Positions 34,228 to 42,310 of a stretch of DNA of 63,440 bases are shown here, in pieces; positions within the stretch are counted from its first letter, which is position 1, and every line of letters begins with the position of its first letter. The notes beneath the pieces are model-generated. The model was not told the DNA's origin. It did not search any database and was given only the letters and a program-made list of their open reading frames with translations. The translations under genes and the position numbers were made by a program. Origin of the DNA: Sphingobium terrigena (lineage in GTDB: Bacteria; Pseudomonadota; Alphaproteobacteria; Sphingomonadales; Sphingomonadaceae); the NCBI RefSeq assembly GCF_003591655.1, contig NZ_QVRA01000024.1, forward strand, positions 332 through 63,771, in the 5' to 3' direction.

Positions 34228-34300
34228 AGTGGTCCGAAAAGATTCTGACATTTGAACAGGCCTTATCCCATAAGGCAGCAAATGTCAGAATCGGACCACT
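34228..34300. repeat. Palindromic repeat, second hairpin of a tandem pair
   Basis: AGTGGTCC/GGACCACT is the base stem, a 5-nt bulge follows, then GATTCTGACATTTG pairs with CAAATGTCAGAATC, topped by a small GCCTTA/TAAGGC stem. The core differs from the first hairpin by compensated changes (TTTT/AAAA versus TTCT/AGAA), which suggests conserved pairing rather than chance. Confidence 0.8.
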
Positions 34301-34361
34301 AGTCATGATCCTTTTGGGACGGCAATAAGATACTTTCCTCCCGCGCTGGATCATCACAGCC

Positions 34362-34877
34362 ATGACAGTTACCAGTTCGTCGCCTTCCTCCGCCCAAATG
34401 TCGCCCGCCTCCCCGCTGTTCCTGCGCGAGGATGAGATACGGCGCGGGATCGAGATGCTCTATTTCGGCTATTCCGCGCTGACCCGGTCGATCGACGAGG
34501 GGCTGGCCGCAATCGGGCTGGGCCGGGCGCATCACCGCGCGCTCTATTTCATTTCGCGCCAGCCTGACCTGACGATCAAGGATCTGCTGCGGTTGCTGGC
34601 GATCACCAAGCAATCGCTGGGGCGGGTGCTCAATGACCTGATCGAGCGCGGCTATATCGAAACGCGGCCCGGCCCCAACGACCGTCGCCAGAAATTGCTG
34701 CGGCTGAGCGCGGCGGGCGCGGCGCTGGAGGCGGAGCTGTTCCGCGCCCTGCGCGAGAAGATGGCAGCGGCCTATGCGCAGGCCGGGCAAGGGTCCGTCA
34801 CCGGCTTCTGGCGGGTGCTGGAAGGGCTGATCCCCGATCAGGACCGGTCGATGGTGTTCGGGCTGCGCGGCGGATAG
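34362..34877 (+). CDS. MarR-family transcriptional regulator
   Basis: 171 residues with the MarR winged-helix layout: a dimerisation helix near residue 25 (EMLYFGYSALTRSIDEGLA), the HTH (LTIKDLLRLLAITKQSLGRVLNDLIERG) and the wing (RPGPNDRRQKLLRLSAAG). The ATG at 34362 has only a weak ribosome site; an in-frame ATG at codon 13 is possible. Its target is unknown; the lipoprotein and EamA transporter genes follow on the same strand. Confidence 0.92.
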   Translation: MTVTSSSPSSAQMSPASPLFLREDEIRRGIEMLYFGYSALTRSIDEGLAAIGLGRAHHRALYFISRQPDLTIKDLLRLLAITKQSLGRVLNDLIERGYIETRPGPNDRRQKLLRLSAAGAALEAELFRALREKMAAAYAQAGQGSVTGFWRVLEGLIPDQDRSMVFGLRGG

Positions 34878-34946
34878 GCACGACCACGCAACCTTATCGC
34901 GGCTGCTGCGCTTATGTCCCTCCACGCAATGGGAATAGGAGCCATC

Positions 34947-35261
34947 ATGCGCACATCAATTCTGGCCGCACTTGCGGTCCTGTCGGTCGCCAGCCTCTCG
35001 GCCTGCTCGGAAAAGACCGAGGATAGCGTCGAAAATGCCGGCGCTTCGATCGGCAATGACATCAGCCAGTCGGTCGACCGCGCGGGCGACACAATCGACA
35101 ATGGTCTGGACAAGGCCGGACGCGCGATCGACGAGGGCGCGGACAAGATCGGCGCGGCGACGAGCGAGGCAACCAGCGACGCAGAACGCAAGGCGGATGC
35201 CGCGAAGCGCGATGTCGGCGCGTCGCTGGAAGAAGCGGGCAAGGACCTGAAGAACGAATGA
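34947..35261 (+). CDS. Small lipoprotein with amphipathic helical repeats
   Basis: 104 residues. A lipoprotein signal ends in the lipobox LSAC near residue 19, and the mature part is almost wholly charged amphipathic helix with a roughly 11-residue pattern (SVDRAGDTIDNGLDKAGRAI, EGADKIGAATSEATSDAERK), like the YtxH/apolipoprotein-type stress lipoproteins. The ATG is preceded by AGGAG. It is anchored in the outer or inner membrane and may stabilise the envelope; the role is not established. Confidence 0.75.
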   Translation: MRTSILAALAVLSVASLSACSEKTEDSVENAGASIGNDISQSVDRAGDTIDNGLDKAGRAIDEGADKIGAATSEATSDAERKADAAKRDVGASLEEAGKDLKNE

Positions 35262-35336
35262 TCCGTCCGGGTGCGCGGCCCGATGCCGCGCACCCCCGGC
35301 TTGACCACGCCCTGCGCGGTCCATAGCGGTCGGCGC

Positions 35337-36257
35337 ATGACCCAAGCCGCCGCCGTCCTCGACCATCCCCCTGCCCCCAGCCGCTGGCTGATCGGCCGTC
35401 CCGAACTCGCGCTGATCGGCGTGACGATGCTATGGGGCGGGACGTTCCTGATCGTCCATGGCGCGATGACGCAGTCGGGTCCGCTCTATTTTGTCGGGCT
35501 GCGTTTCGGCACGGCAGCGTTGCTCACGCTGCCATTAGCAATCCCGGTGCTGCGCGGGCTGACGTTGCGCGAACTATGGGCGGGGCTGGTGATCGGGCTG
35601 GGGATTTTCGTCGGCTACACGCTCCAGACCTGGGGGCTTCAGACGATTTCGAGCAGCGCGTCGGCCTTCATCACCGCGGCCTATGTGCCGCTGGTGCCGG
35701 TGCTGCAATGGATCATCCTGCAGCGGCGGCCCCGACTGGCGAGCTGGATCGGGGTGGCGCTGGCGTTTATCGGCCTGTTGCTGGTCGCAGCGCCGGAGGG
35801 CGGCATGGCGCTGGGCCGGGGCGAGATATTGACGCTGATCAGCACAGTGGCGATCGCGCTGGAGATCATCTTCATCAGCCTGTGGGCAGGCAGCGTCAAC
35901 GTGCTGCGGGTGACGGTGGTGCAACTGGCGGTGACGTCCCTGCTTGCCTTTGCCTGCATGGTTCCCGCTGGTGAGGCGATCCCGCCCTTCTCCTGGGCAG
36001 TCGTGATCGCCGCCTGTGGCCTTGGCGCGATGACCGCTATCATCCAGCTGGTGATGAATTGGGCGCAACGCACCGTGTCGCCGACGCGGGCGACGTTAAT
36101 CTATGCAGGCGAGCCGGTTTGGGCTGGCATCATCGGCAGACTAGCTGGCGACCGGCTGCCGCCGATGGCGCTGCTGGGCGGGGTGCTGATCGTTGCGGCG
36201 GTGATCATCAGCGAATTGCGGCTGGGCAAACAGGCGGGCGGCTCTACCCCCGGCTGA
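35337..36257 (+). CDS. DMT-superfamily (EamA) transporter
   Basis: 306 residues with ten predicted transmembrane helices in two EamA repeats (TMLWGGTFLIVHGAM near the N terminus, the second repeat beginning near the EILTLISTVAIALEIIFISL segment). These proteins export amino acids, metabolites or drugs. The start at 35337 has no strong ribosome site; a longer frame begins at 35271. It converges with, and overlaps by 14 bp, the enoyl-CoA hydratase gene on the other strand. Confidence 0.9.
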   Translation: MTQAAAVLDHPPAPSRWLIGRPELALIGVTMLWGGTFLIVHGAMTQSGPLYFVGLRFGTAALLTLPLAIPVLRGLTLRELWAGLVIGLGIFVGYTLQTWGLQTISSSASAFITAAYVPLVPVLQWIILQRRPRLASWIGVALAFIGLLLVAAPEGGMALGRGEILTLISTVAIALEIIFISLWAGSVNVLRVTVVQLAVTSLLAFACMVPAGEAIPPFSWAVVIAACGLGAMTAIIQLVMNWAQRTVSPTRATLIYAGEPVWAGIIGRLAGDRLPPMALLGGVLIVAAVIISELRLGKQAGGSTPG

Positions 36258-37005
36258 ACACCGGGACGCGTTTTTCGAAAAAGGCGGTGAAGGCTTCCTG
36301 CGCTTCGGGCGAGGCGAGAGATTCGCGGAACAGCCGCGCTTCCTCCTCGATCCGGGCGGTGAGTGCTGCCGGGTCGCCCTTCATCAGGCGGCGGGTGGCA
36401 GCGAGTGCCTGGGGCGGCTTGGCCATCAGCGCGGCAGCCTTGCTGCGGGCATGGGCGAGCAGCGTGTCAGCCGGGACGATGGCGGTTACAAAGCCAGCAC
36501 GGTCGGCCCCTTCCGCGTCCATCGGTTCACCCAGCATCAGCATCGCCGCCGCCTTGGCATGGCCCATCACGGCTGGCGCAAGCAGACTGGACCCGGCTTC
36601 AGGCACGATCCCCAGATTGACGAACGGCATGATGAAGCGCGCGTCGGGCGCGGCATAGACTAGATCGCAATGGAACAGCATCGTCGTACCGACGCCCACA
36701 GCCAGCCCCCGTACCGCAGCGACCAGCGGCTTGTCGAAGGCGGCGATGGCGCGGATGAAGGCGAAGGCGGCAGCGCCCCCTTCCGGTCCAGCCATAAAAT
36801 CCTTAAGGTCATTGCCCGCGCAAAAGGCGTCGCCGCGCCCCGCAAACAGCACCACGCCAATGTCAGCGCGGGCGGAGGCGTCGGCCAGCGCAGCGGTCAT
36901 GGCGCGATACATGGGGGCAGTCAGCGCATTTTTCTTGTCGGGCCGGTCGATATGGATTTCCAGCACGCCGCCTTGCTCGATCACCGCAATAGACTCGCTC
37001 ACCAT
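36244..37005 (-). CDS. Enoyl-CoA hydratase/isomerase family protein
   Basis: 253-residue crotonase-fold protein with oxyanion-hole motifs FCAGNDLKDF and RGLAVGVGTTMLFHCDLVY, and the downstream FVNLGIVPEAGSSLL segment where the catalytic Glu falls. The shape resembles the short-chain EchA/PaaG-like branch; the substrate is unknown. The ATG has AAGGAG 4 nt upstream. It is a single gene, not linked to the larger catabolic cluster. Confidence 0.92.
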   Translation of the reverse strand: MVSESIAVIEQGGVLEIHIDRPDKKNALTAPMYRAMTAALADASARADIGVVLFAGRGDAFCAGNDLKDFMAGPEGGAAAFAFIRAIAAFDKPLVAAVRGLAVGVGTTMLFHCDLVYAAPDARFIMPFVNLGIVPEAGSSLLAPAVMGHAKAAAMLMLGEPMDAEGADRAGFVTAIVPADTLLAHARSKAAALMAKPPQALAATRRLMKGDPAALTARIEEEARLFRESLASPEAQEAFTAFFEKRVPVFSRG

Positions 37006-37096
37006 CCGCTCCTTACTGGCTTATGCGAATCTGTTGGCTCAACGATGGGGCGGCGTCTATCCCCCTTTTTTTGCCCTTCCCTGCCCAGGTGATCTG

Positions 37097-38080
37097 ATGA
37101 CCCGCCTTCGCGAACTGATCGATCCCTTCCTGCTGCTGCTGATCGCCACGGTTGCGCTAGCGTCATTGCTGCCAGCGCGGGGGGACGGGGCGCGGATCGC
37201 CGATGCCGTGGCGGATGCGGGCATTGTGCTGCTGTTTTTTCTGCACGGCGCAAAATTGTCGCGCGCGGCGATATGGGATGGGGCGAAGGCGTGGCGGCTG
37301 CATCTGGCGGTGCTGGCGACGACATTTGCCGTCTTTCCGCTGCTGGGGCTGGCCAGCCAGCATATCGGCGCAGTGCCGGACGGGATGCGGGCGGGGCTGC
37401 TGTTCCTGACTGTGCTGCCATCGACGGTGCAATCCTCCATCGCCTTTACCGCGATTGCGCGGGGGAATGTCGCTGCCGCCGTGGTCAGCGCCTCCTTCTC
37501 CAACCTGCTCGGCATCATCCTGACGCCGCTGTTGGTCGCACTGCTGATGCAGCGGACGGGCAGCGGCAGCCTGGTCTCGCTGGCGTCGATTGAGGGGATC
37601 ATACTGCAATTGCTGCTGCCCTTCCTGATCGGCCATCTGGCGCGGCCATGGATTGGCGGGTTCGTGGCGCGGCACAAGGCGATGATCGGGCGGGTCGATC
37701 GCGGGTCGATATTGCTGGTGGTCTATGCCGCCTTCAGCGCGGCAGTGGTCGAGGGGCTGTGGCAGACGGTGTCGGCGGGGGAGATGGCGCTGCTTGCCGG
37801 GCTTTGCGTTGCTCTGCTGACGGTGGTGCTGGGCTTCACCTGGGGGCTGGGGCGGATGATGGGGCTGTCGCGAGCGGAGCGGATCGTGCTGGTCTTTTGC
37901 GGGTCGAAGAAGAGCCTGGCGACCGGGGTGCCGATGGCGGGGTTGCTATTCCCGGCCAGCGCGGTGGGCGCGATCCTGTTGCCGGTGATGCTGTTTCACC
38001 AGATCCAGCTGATGGCCTGCGCCGTGCTGGCGCGACGTTATGGGGCGCAGGCCGAAGCCGACACTGAGCCGAACATATAG
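37097..38080 (+). CDS. Bile acid:sodium symporter family transporter (YfeH/SBF-like)
   Basis: 327 residues with about ten transmembrane helices of the BASS/SBF-like fold. It shows the family hallmarks VLPSTVQSSIAFTAIARGN in the mid-protein crossover helix and CGSKKSLATGVPMAG in the C-terminal crossover. Members move organic anions with sodium. The ATG at 37097 has AGGTGA upstream; the long upstream extension of the frame is unsupported. It lies just before the Rieske oxygenase gene and may supply its substrate. Confidence 0.9.
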   Translation: MTRLRELIDPFLLLLIATVALASLLPARGDGARIADAVADAGIVLLFFLHGAKLSRAAIWDGAKAWRLHLAVLATTFAVFPLLGLASQHIGAVPDGMRAGLLFLTVLPSTVQSSIAFTAIARGNVAAAVVSASFSNLLGIILTPLLVALLMQRTGSGSLVSLASIEGIILQLLLPFLIGHLARPWIGGFVARHKAMIGRVDRGSILLVVYAAFSAAVVEGLWQTVSAGEMALLAGLCVALLTVVLGFTWGLGRMMGLSRAERIVLVFCGSKKSLATGVPMAGLLFPASAVGAILLPVMLFHQIQLMACAVLARRYGAQAEADTEPNI

Positions 38081-38147
38081 CTGGCATTTTCAGCGATTTT
38101 ATTATACGTTCGTAAAATTGATCGACAGCGTCGGGGGATGCGCGGAG

Positions 38148-39458
38148 ATGGTGGAGCAGGCGGGAAGCGGGGCAGACCCGGATGCGGGCTGGAGCCTGCC
38201 GGCCTGGACCTATAGCGACCCGGAATTTTTTGCCGCCGAAGTCGCGCGTATCTTCCGGCCGAGCTGGCAGATCGTCTGCCATGCCAGCGACATTCCCAAC
38301 CCCGGCGATTTTCACACGCTCGACTATATCGGCGAGAGCGTCATCGTCATCCGCGGCGAGGATGGGGCGGTGCGGGCCTTCACCAATGTCTGCCGCCATC
38401 GCGGCGCGCGGATCATAGATGGCGCGTCGGGCTGCGCGAAGAAGCTGGTGTGCCCCTATCATGGCTGGACCTATGCAAGCGACGGGCGTTTGACGGGCGT
38501 GCCGATGAAGGCGGGCTATGCGATGGACATGGCCGACCATGGGCTGACGCCGGTGCAGGTCGAGGATTTTCACGGCTTCCTGTTCGTCCGGCTGGCCGAT
38601 GATGGCGGCCCGTCGGTGGCGCAGATGATGGCACCCTATGTCGCGGAGATCGCGCCCTATCGCTTTGCCGACCTGCGCGCGCTGGGGCGGGTGACGTTGC
38701 GGCCGCGGGACGTGAACTGGAAGAATATCGGCGATAATTATTCCGACGGGCTGCACATCAGCGTCGCGCACCCCGGCCTTAAACGGCTGATGGGCGATGG
38801 CTATGGCGTGGAGGCCAGTGCGCATGTCGACAAGATGTGGGGACCGATCGTCGAGCGACCATCGGCCAACTGGTCCGAGCGCGCCTATCAACGCTTCCTG
38901 CCGGATGTGCCGCACCTGCCGCCGGAGCGGCAGCGGCTATGGACCTATTTCAAGCTGTGGCCGAACTTCGCCTTCGACATTTATCCCGATCAGGTCGATT
39001 TCATGGCCTGGCTGCCGCTATCGCCGACACAGACGCTGATCCGCGAGATCAGCTATGCGGTGTCGGACGAGCGGCGAGAGATGAAAGCGGCACGCTACCT
39101 GAACTGGCGGATCAACCGGCAGGTCAATGCCGAGGATACGGCGCTGGTCGCGCGGGTGCAGGCGGGGATGGCGTCGAACAGTTTTACCGTCGGGCCGCTG
39201 CATCAGGATGAAGTGGCGCTGCGCCATTTTTGCGGACGGATGCGGGGGGTGATCCCGCAGGCCCGGCAGCATCGCGCGCCGGATATGGGGTGGAGCCTTT
39301 CTCATCCCCTCCCCTTCAGGGGAAGGGACCGAGGGGTGGGGGCGTGCCCCATTGATACCACCTCTCAGGCGGCACGCCCCCACCCCAACCCTTCGGCGGC
39401 GGCGCGTGACACCGCCGAACCTGAAGGGGAGGGGCTTTCCAAAGGAAGCCCGCCATGA
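38148..39458 (+). CDS. Rieske non-haem iron oxygenase, alpha subunit
   Basis: 436 residues. An N-terminal Rieske [2Fe-2S] domain (CRHRGARIIDG ... CPYHGWTY) is followed by the catalytic domain with the mononuclear iron motif DNYSDGLHISVAHPGL. This is the ring-hydroxylating or choline-monooxygenase-like alpha family, needing an electron-transfer partner not encoded here. The start at 38148 (MVEQAG) is chosen over a longer frame beginning inside the transporter gene. About the last 38 residues are encoded by a palindromic repeat (39306-39434), so the native C terminus was probably nearer residue 390. The stop overlaps the next ATG (ATGA), coupling it to the FAD oxidoreductase. Its substrate is unknown. 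Confidence 0.9.
   Translation: MVEQAGSGADPDAGWSLPAWTYSDPEFFAAEVARIFRPSWQIVCHASDIPNPGDFHTLDYIGESVIVIRGEDGAVRAFTNVCRHRGARIIDGASGCAKKLVCPYHGWTYASDGRLTGVPMKAGYAMDMADHGLTPVQVEDFHGFLFVRLADDGGPSVAQMMAPYVAEIAPYRFADLRALGRVTLRPRDVNWKNIGDNYSDGLHISVAHPGLKRLMGDGYGVEASAHVDKMWGPIVERPSANWSERAYQRFLPDVPHLPPERQRLWTYFKLWPNFAFDIYPDQVDFMAWLPLSPTQTLIREISYAVSDERREMKAARYLNWRINRQVNAEDTALVARVQAGMASNSFTVGPLHQDEVALRHFCGRMRGVIPQARQHRAPDMGWSLSHPLPFRGRDRGVGACPIDTTSQAARPHPNPSAAARDTAEPEGEGLSKGSPP
39306..39434. repeat. Palindromic repeat inside the 3' end of the Rieske oxygenase gene
   Basis: A 129-bp nested palindrome. The outer 15-bp arms are CCCCTCCCCTTCAGG and CCTGAAGGGGAGGGG; an inner perfect 13-bp pair GTGGGGGCGTGCC/GGCACGCCCCCAC lies at 39336-39348 and 39371-39383. 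It is read through in frame as the protein's tail. Confidence 0.85.
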
Positions 39459-41065
39459 CTCAACGCTACGATGCCGTCATCATCGGCGGGGGGCATAATG
39501 GCTTGGTCTGCGCCTTCTATCTGGCGCGGGCGGGGTATAAGGTGCGCATCCTGGAGCGCCGCCATGTCGTGGGCGGGGCGGCGGTGACGGAGGAATTTCA
39601 CCCCGGTTTCCGCAATTCGACCGCCAGTTACACCGTCAGCCTGCTCAATCCCAAGGTCATCGCCGACATGAAGCTGGCCGACCATGGCTATCGCGTCATC
39701 GAGCGGCCGATCAGCAATTTCCTGCCCCAGCCCGATGGCGGTTATCTGAAACTGGGCGGCGGGCTGGAGCGGACGCAGGCGGAGTTCGCCCGGTTCAGCG
39801 CGAAGGACGCAGCTGCCCTGCCCGCTTATTATGACGCGCTGGAGGTGGTGGCGGACGTGCTGCGCGACATGGTGCTGAAAAGCCCGCCCAATGTCGGCGA
39901 CGGGCTGACGATGATCGTCGATGCGCTTAAGCAATGGCGGCGGATCGCGGGGCTGTCGATCGAGCAGCAGCGCGACGCGCTCGACCTGTTCACCAAATCG
40001 GCGCGCACTTTCCTGGACAGCTGGTTCGAGAGCGACGCGGTGAAGGCGGCTTTCGGCTTTGACGCGGTGGTGGGTAATTATGCCAGCCCCGACACGCCGG
40101 GCAGCGCCTATGTGCTGCTGCACCATGTCTTTGGCGAGGTGAACGGCAAGAAGGGCGCATGGGGCCATTGTGTCGGCGGCATGGGCATGATCACCCAGAT
40201 CATGGCGCGGGTCGTGACCGCCATGGGGGTGGAGATCAGCCTGGAAGCGCCGGTCGACCGCGTGCTGGTGGATGGCGCGCGGGCCGTGGGCGTGCGGCTG
40301 GAGAGCGGCGAAGAGGTGATGGGCAAGGCGGTGATCGCCAATGTCGGGCCGAAATTGCTCTATGAGCAGATGATGGACCCGGCTGACCTGCCCGCCGATT
40401 TTATCAAGCGGATCAAGGCGTTCAAGGCGGGTTCGGGGACGTTCCGCATGAATGTGGCGCTGAGCGCTTTGCCCGATTTTACCTGTTTGCCCGGTGTCGG
40501 TGAGCATCACCAGTCGGGCATCATATTGGCACCGACGCTGGATTATATGGACCGGGCCTATATGGACGCGAAACGCGACGGCTGGTCGAAAGCGCCAATC
40601 GTGGAGATGCTGATCCCGTCCACCATCGATACGTCACTGGCACCGGAGGGGTGCCATGTGGCGAGCCTCTTCTGCCAGCAATTTGCGCCGGAACTGCCCG
40701 ATGGGCGGAGTTGGGACGAGGAGCGGGAGGCGGCGGCGGACTACATCATCGCGACGGTGGAAGCCGCCGCGCCGGGCTTTGCAGGCAGCGTGATCGCGCG
40801 GCAGATCCACTCGCCGCTCGACCTGGAGCGCAAATTCGGGCTGGTCGGCGGCGACATCATGCACGGCCATCTGTCGCTGGACCAGATGTGGGCCGCGCGC
40901 CCGGTGCTGGGCCATGGCGCGTATCGCGGGCCGGTGAAGGGGCTGTATATGTGCGGCGCTGGCACGCATCCGGGCGGCGGCGTGACCGGCGCGCCGGGGC
41001 ATAATGCCGCGCGGGAGGTGTTGCGGGACGGGGCGGTGTTTGGACGACTTTGGGGGCGGGGGTAG
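39455..41065 (+). CDS. FAD-dependent oxidoreductase, PYROXD2/phytoene-desaturase-like
   Basis: 536 residues. A dinucleotide-binding Rossmann motif opens the protein (VIIGGGHNGLVCAFYLARAG), followed by ERRHVVGGAAVTEEFHPGF, as in the CrtI/PYROXD2 amine-oxidase-like superfamily. The C-terminal flavin segment (GLYMCGAGTHPGGGVTGAPG) is also present. It is too distant in context to call a carotenoid enzyme, as no crt genes are nearby. It overlaps the Rieske oxygenase stop by four bases, so the two enzymes are co-translated and probably act on the same small molecule. Confidence 0.88.
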   Translation: MTQRYDAVIIGGGHNGLVCAFYLARAGYKVRILERRHVVGGAAVTEEFHPGFRNSTASYTVSLLNPKVIADMKLADHGYRVIERPISNFLPQPDGGYLKLGGGLERTQAEFARFSAKDAAALPAYYDALEVVADVLRDMVLKSPPNVGDGLTMIVDALKQWRRIAGLSIEQQRDALDLFTKSARTFLDSWFESDAVKAAFGFDAVVGNYASPDTPGSAYVLLHHVFGEVNGKKGAWGHCVGGMGMITQIMARVVTAMGVEISLEAPVDRVLVDGARAVGVRLESGEEVMGKAVIANVGPKLLYEQMMDPADLPADFIKRIKAFKAGSGTFRMNVALSALPDFTCLPGVGEHHQSGIILAPTLDYMDRAYMDAKRDGWSKAPIVEMLIPSTIDTSLAPEGCHVASLFCQQFAPELPDGRSWDEEREAAADYIIATVEAAAPGFAGSVIARQIHSPLDLERKFGLVGGDIMHGHLSLDQMWAARPVLGHGAYRGPVKGLYMCGAGTHPGGGVTGAPGHNAAREVLRDGAVFGRLWGRG

Positions 41066-41090
41066 GCTGGCCTTGTACCAGAAGAAAGGA

Positions 41091-41126
41091 CAAGGCTTCG
41101 ACAGGCGCAGCCCGAACGGGGTTCGG
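41091..41126. repeat. Partial copy of the GTTCGGGCTGAGC-type repeat
   Basis: A half-copy of the family seen complete at 42198-42294 and 47272-47358 (core CTTCGACAGGCGCAGCCCGAAC). It lies in the pyrB leader. Confidence 0.7.
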
Positions 41127-41184
41127 TTTGCACGCCCGCATCTCCACCTTGCCCTCGCCCCTCCCCTCGCCTAAAGCGCATCCC

Positions 41185-42180
41185 ATGCCCGAAACGACCG
41201 CCGCGCCCGCTTCGTCCGACCTGACTGGTCGGGCGCTGTTTCCGCACAGGCATTTGCTGTCCATTGCGGACCTGATGCCCTGGGAAATCCGTTTTCTGCT
41301 GGATGAGGCGGAGCATTGGGCGCGGGCGAACCGCAGTGGGGCGCGCAAGCATGATGACCGGCTGGCGGGGATGACGCAGATCAACGCCTTTTTCGAGAAT
41401 AGCACGCGGACTTTGCTGTCGTTCGAGATAGCGGGCAAGCGGCTGGGCGCTGATGTCGTGAACATGCACGCGGGCCAGTCGAGCGTGAAGAAGGGCGAGA
41501 CGCTGATCGACACGGCGATGACGTTGAACGCCATGGCCGCCGATGTCATCGTCATCCGTCATGCCAGTTCCGGCGCGGTCGCGCTGATCGCGGACAAGGT
41601 GGACTGTCCGGTCTTGAACGCGGGCGATGGCTGGCATCAGCATCCCACGCAAGCTTTGCTCGACGCGCTGACCATCCGGCGGCGCAAGGGCGGTTTCGAG
41701 GGGCTGATCGTCGCGATCTGTGGCGATGTGCTGCACAGCCGGGTCGCGCGCTCCAACATGCTGTGCCTGGCCGCGCTGGGCGCGCAGGTGCGCGCGGTGG
41801 CACCGCCGACGCTGATGCCACCGGAAGTCGAGATGCTGGGCGCGACACCCTTTACCAGCATGGCGCAGGGGCTGGACGGCGCGGACGTGGTGATGATGCT
41901 GCGGCTCCAGAATGAGCGGATGGATGGCGCGTTCATCCCGTCGGCGCGCGAATATCATATGCTTTACGGCCTGACGCCAGAGCGGCTGGCGCTGGCCAAG
42001 CCCGATGCGCTGGTGATGCATCCGGGACCGATGAACCGGGGCGTGGAGATTTCGAGCGTGGTGGCGGACCATCCGACGCGCTCCGCGATCACCGAGCAGG
42101 TGGAGATGGGCGTGGCGATCCGCATGGCGTGCCTGGACGTGCTGACGCGCGGCGCGCGGGGTGTGGAGGGGTGGGCGTGA
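41185..42180 (+). CDS. pyrB: Aspartate carbamoyltransferase catalytic chain
   Basis: 331 residues. It condenses carbamoyl phosphate with aspartate, the first committed step of pyrimidine synthesis. The carbamoyl-phosphate site FFENSTRTLLSFEIAGKRLGAD is textbook, with HASSGA, the NAGDGWHQHPTQALLD signature and the C-terminal HPGPMNRGVEIS. The length and about 20-residue N-terminal extension match the class whose catalytic chain pairs with an inactive dihydroorotase instead of PyrI. The start at 41185 (MPETTAAP) is chosen over a longer frame. The partner gene follows after a 97-bp repeat. Confidence 0.97.
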   Translation: MPETTAAPASSDLTGRALFPHRHLLSIADLMPWEIRFLLDEAEHWARANRSGARKHDDRLAGMTQINAFFENSTRTLLSFEIAGKRLGADVVNMHAGQSSVKKGETLIDTAMTLNAMAADVIVIRHASSGAVALIADKVDCPVLNAGDGWHQHPTQALLDALTIRRRKGGFEGLIVAICGDVLHSRVARSNMLCLAALGAQVRAVAPPTLMPPEVEMLGATPFTSMAQGLDGADVVMMLRLQNERMDGAFIPSAREYHMLYGLTPERLALAKPDALVMHPGPMNRGVEISSVVADHPTRSAITEQVEMGVAIRMACLDVLTRGARGVEGWA

Positions 42181-42197
42181 GCGATAGCACACAGTTT

Positions 42198-42294
42198 CCG
42201 TTCGCCCTGAGCGAAGTCGAAGGGCTCGACCGAGCGCAGCGAGGTGCTTCACTTCGTTCAGCAGAGGGCTTCGACTTCGCTCAGCCCGAACGGA
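42198..42294. repeat. Palindromic repeat between pyrB and the dihydroorotase-like gene
   Basis: The terminal arms CCGTTCGCCCTGAGCGAAGTC and its near reverse complement at the right end make a large hairpin. It is the same family as 47272-47358. It fills most of the pyrB-pyrC' gap. Confidence 0.88.
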
Positions 42295-42310
42295 TTTTGG
42301 AGGCGCACCG

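Noticed and set aside
34052..34363. Minus-strand ORF across tRNA-Gln and the hairpin pair
   Set aside because: It overlaps the tRNA and the palindromes; the protein has no domain features.
36731..37096. N-terminal extension of the bile-acid-symporter-like transporter frame
   Set aside because: The extension is antisense to the enoyl-CoA hydratase gene. A good ribosome site and family-like N terminus begin at 37097.
39455..41065. FAD oxidoreductase as a carotenoid desaturase (CrtI)
   Set aside because: No crtB, crtY or crtE neighbours. The sequence pattern is closer to the PYROXD2 branch, and it is coupled to a Rieske oxygenase.
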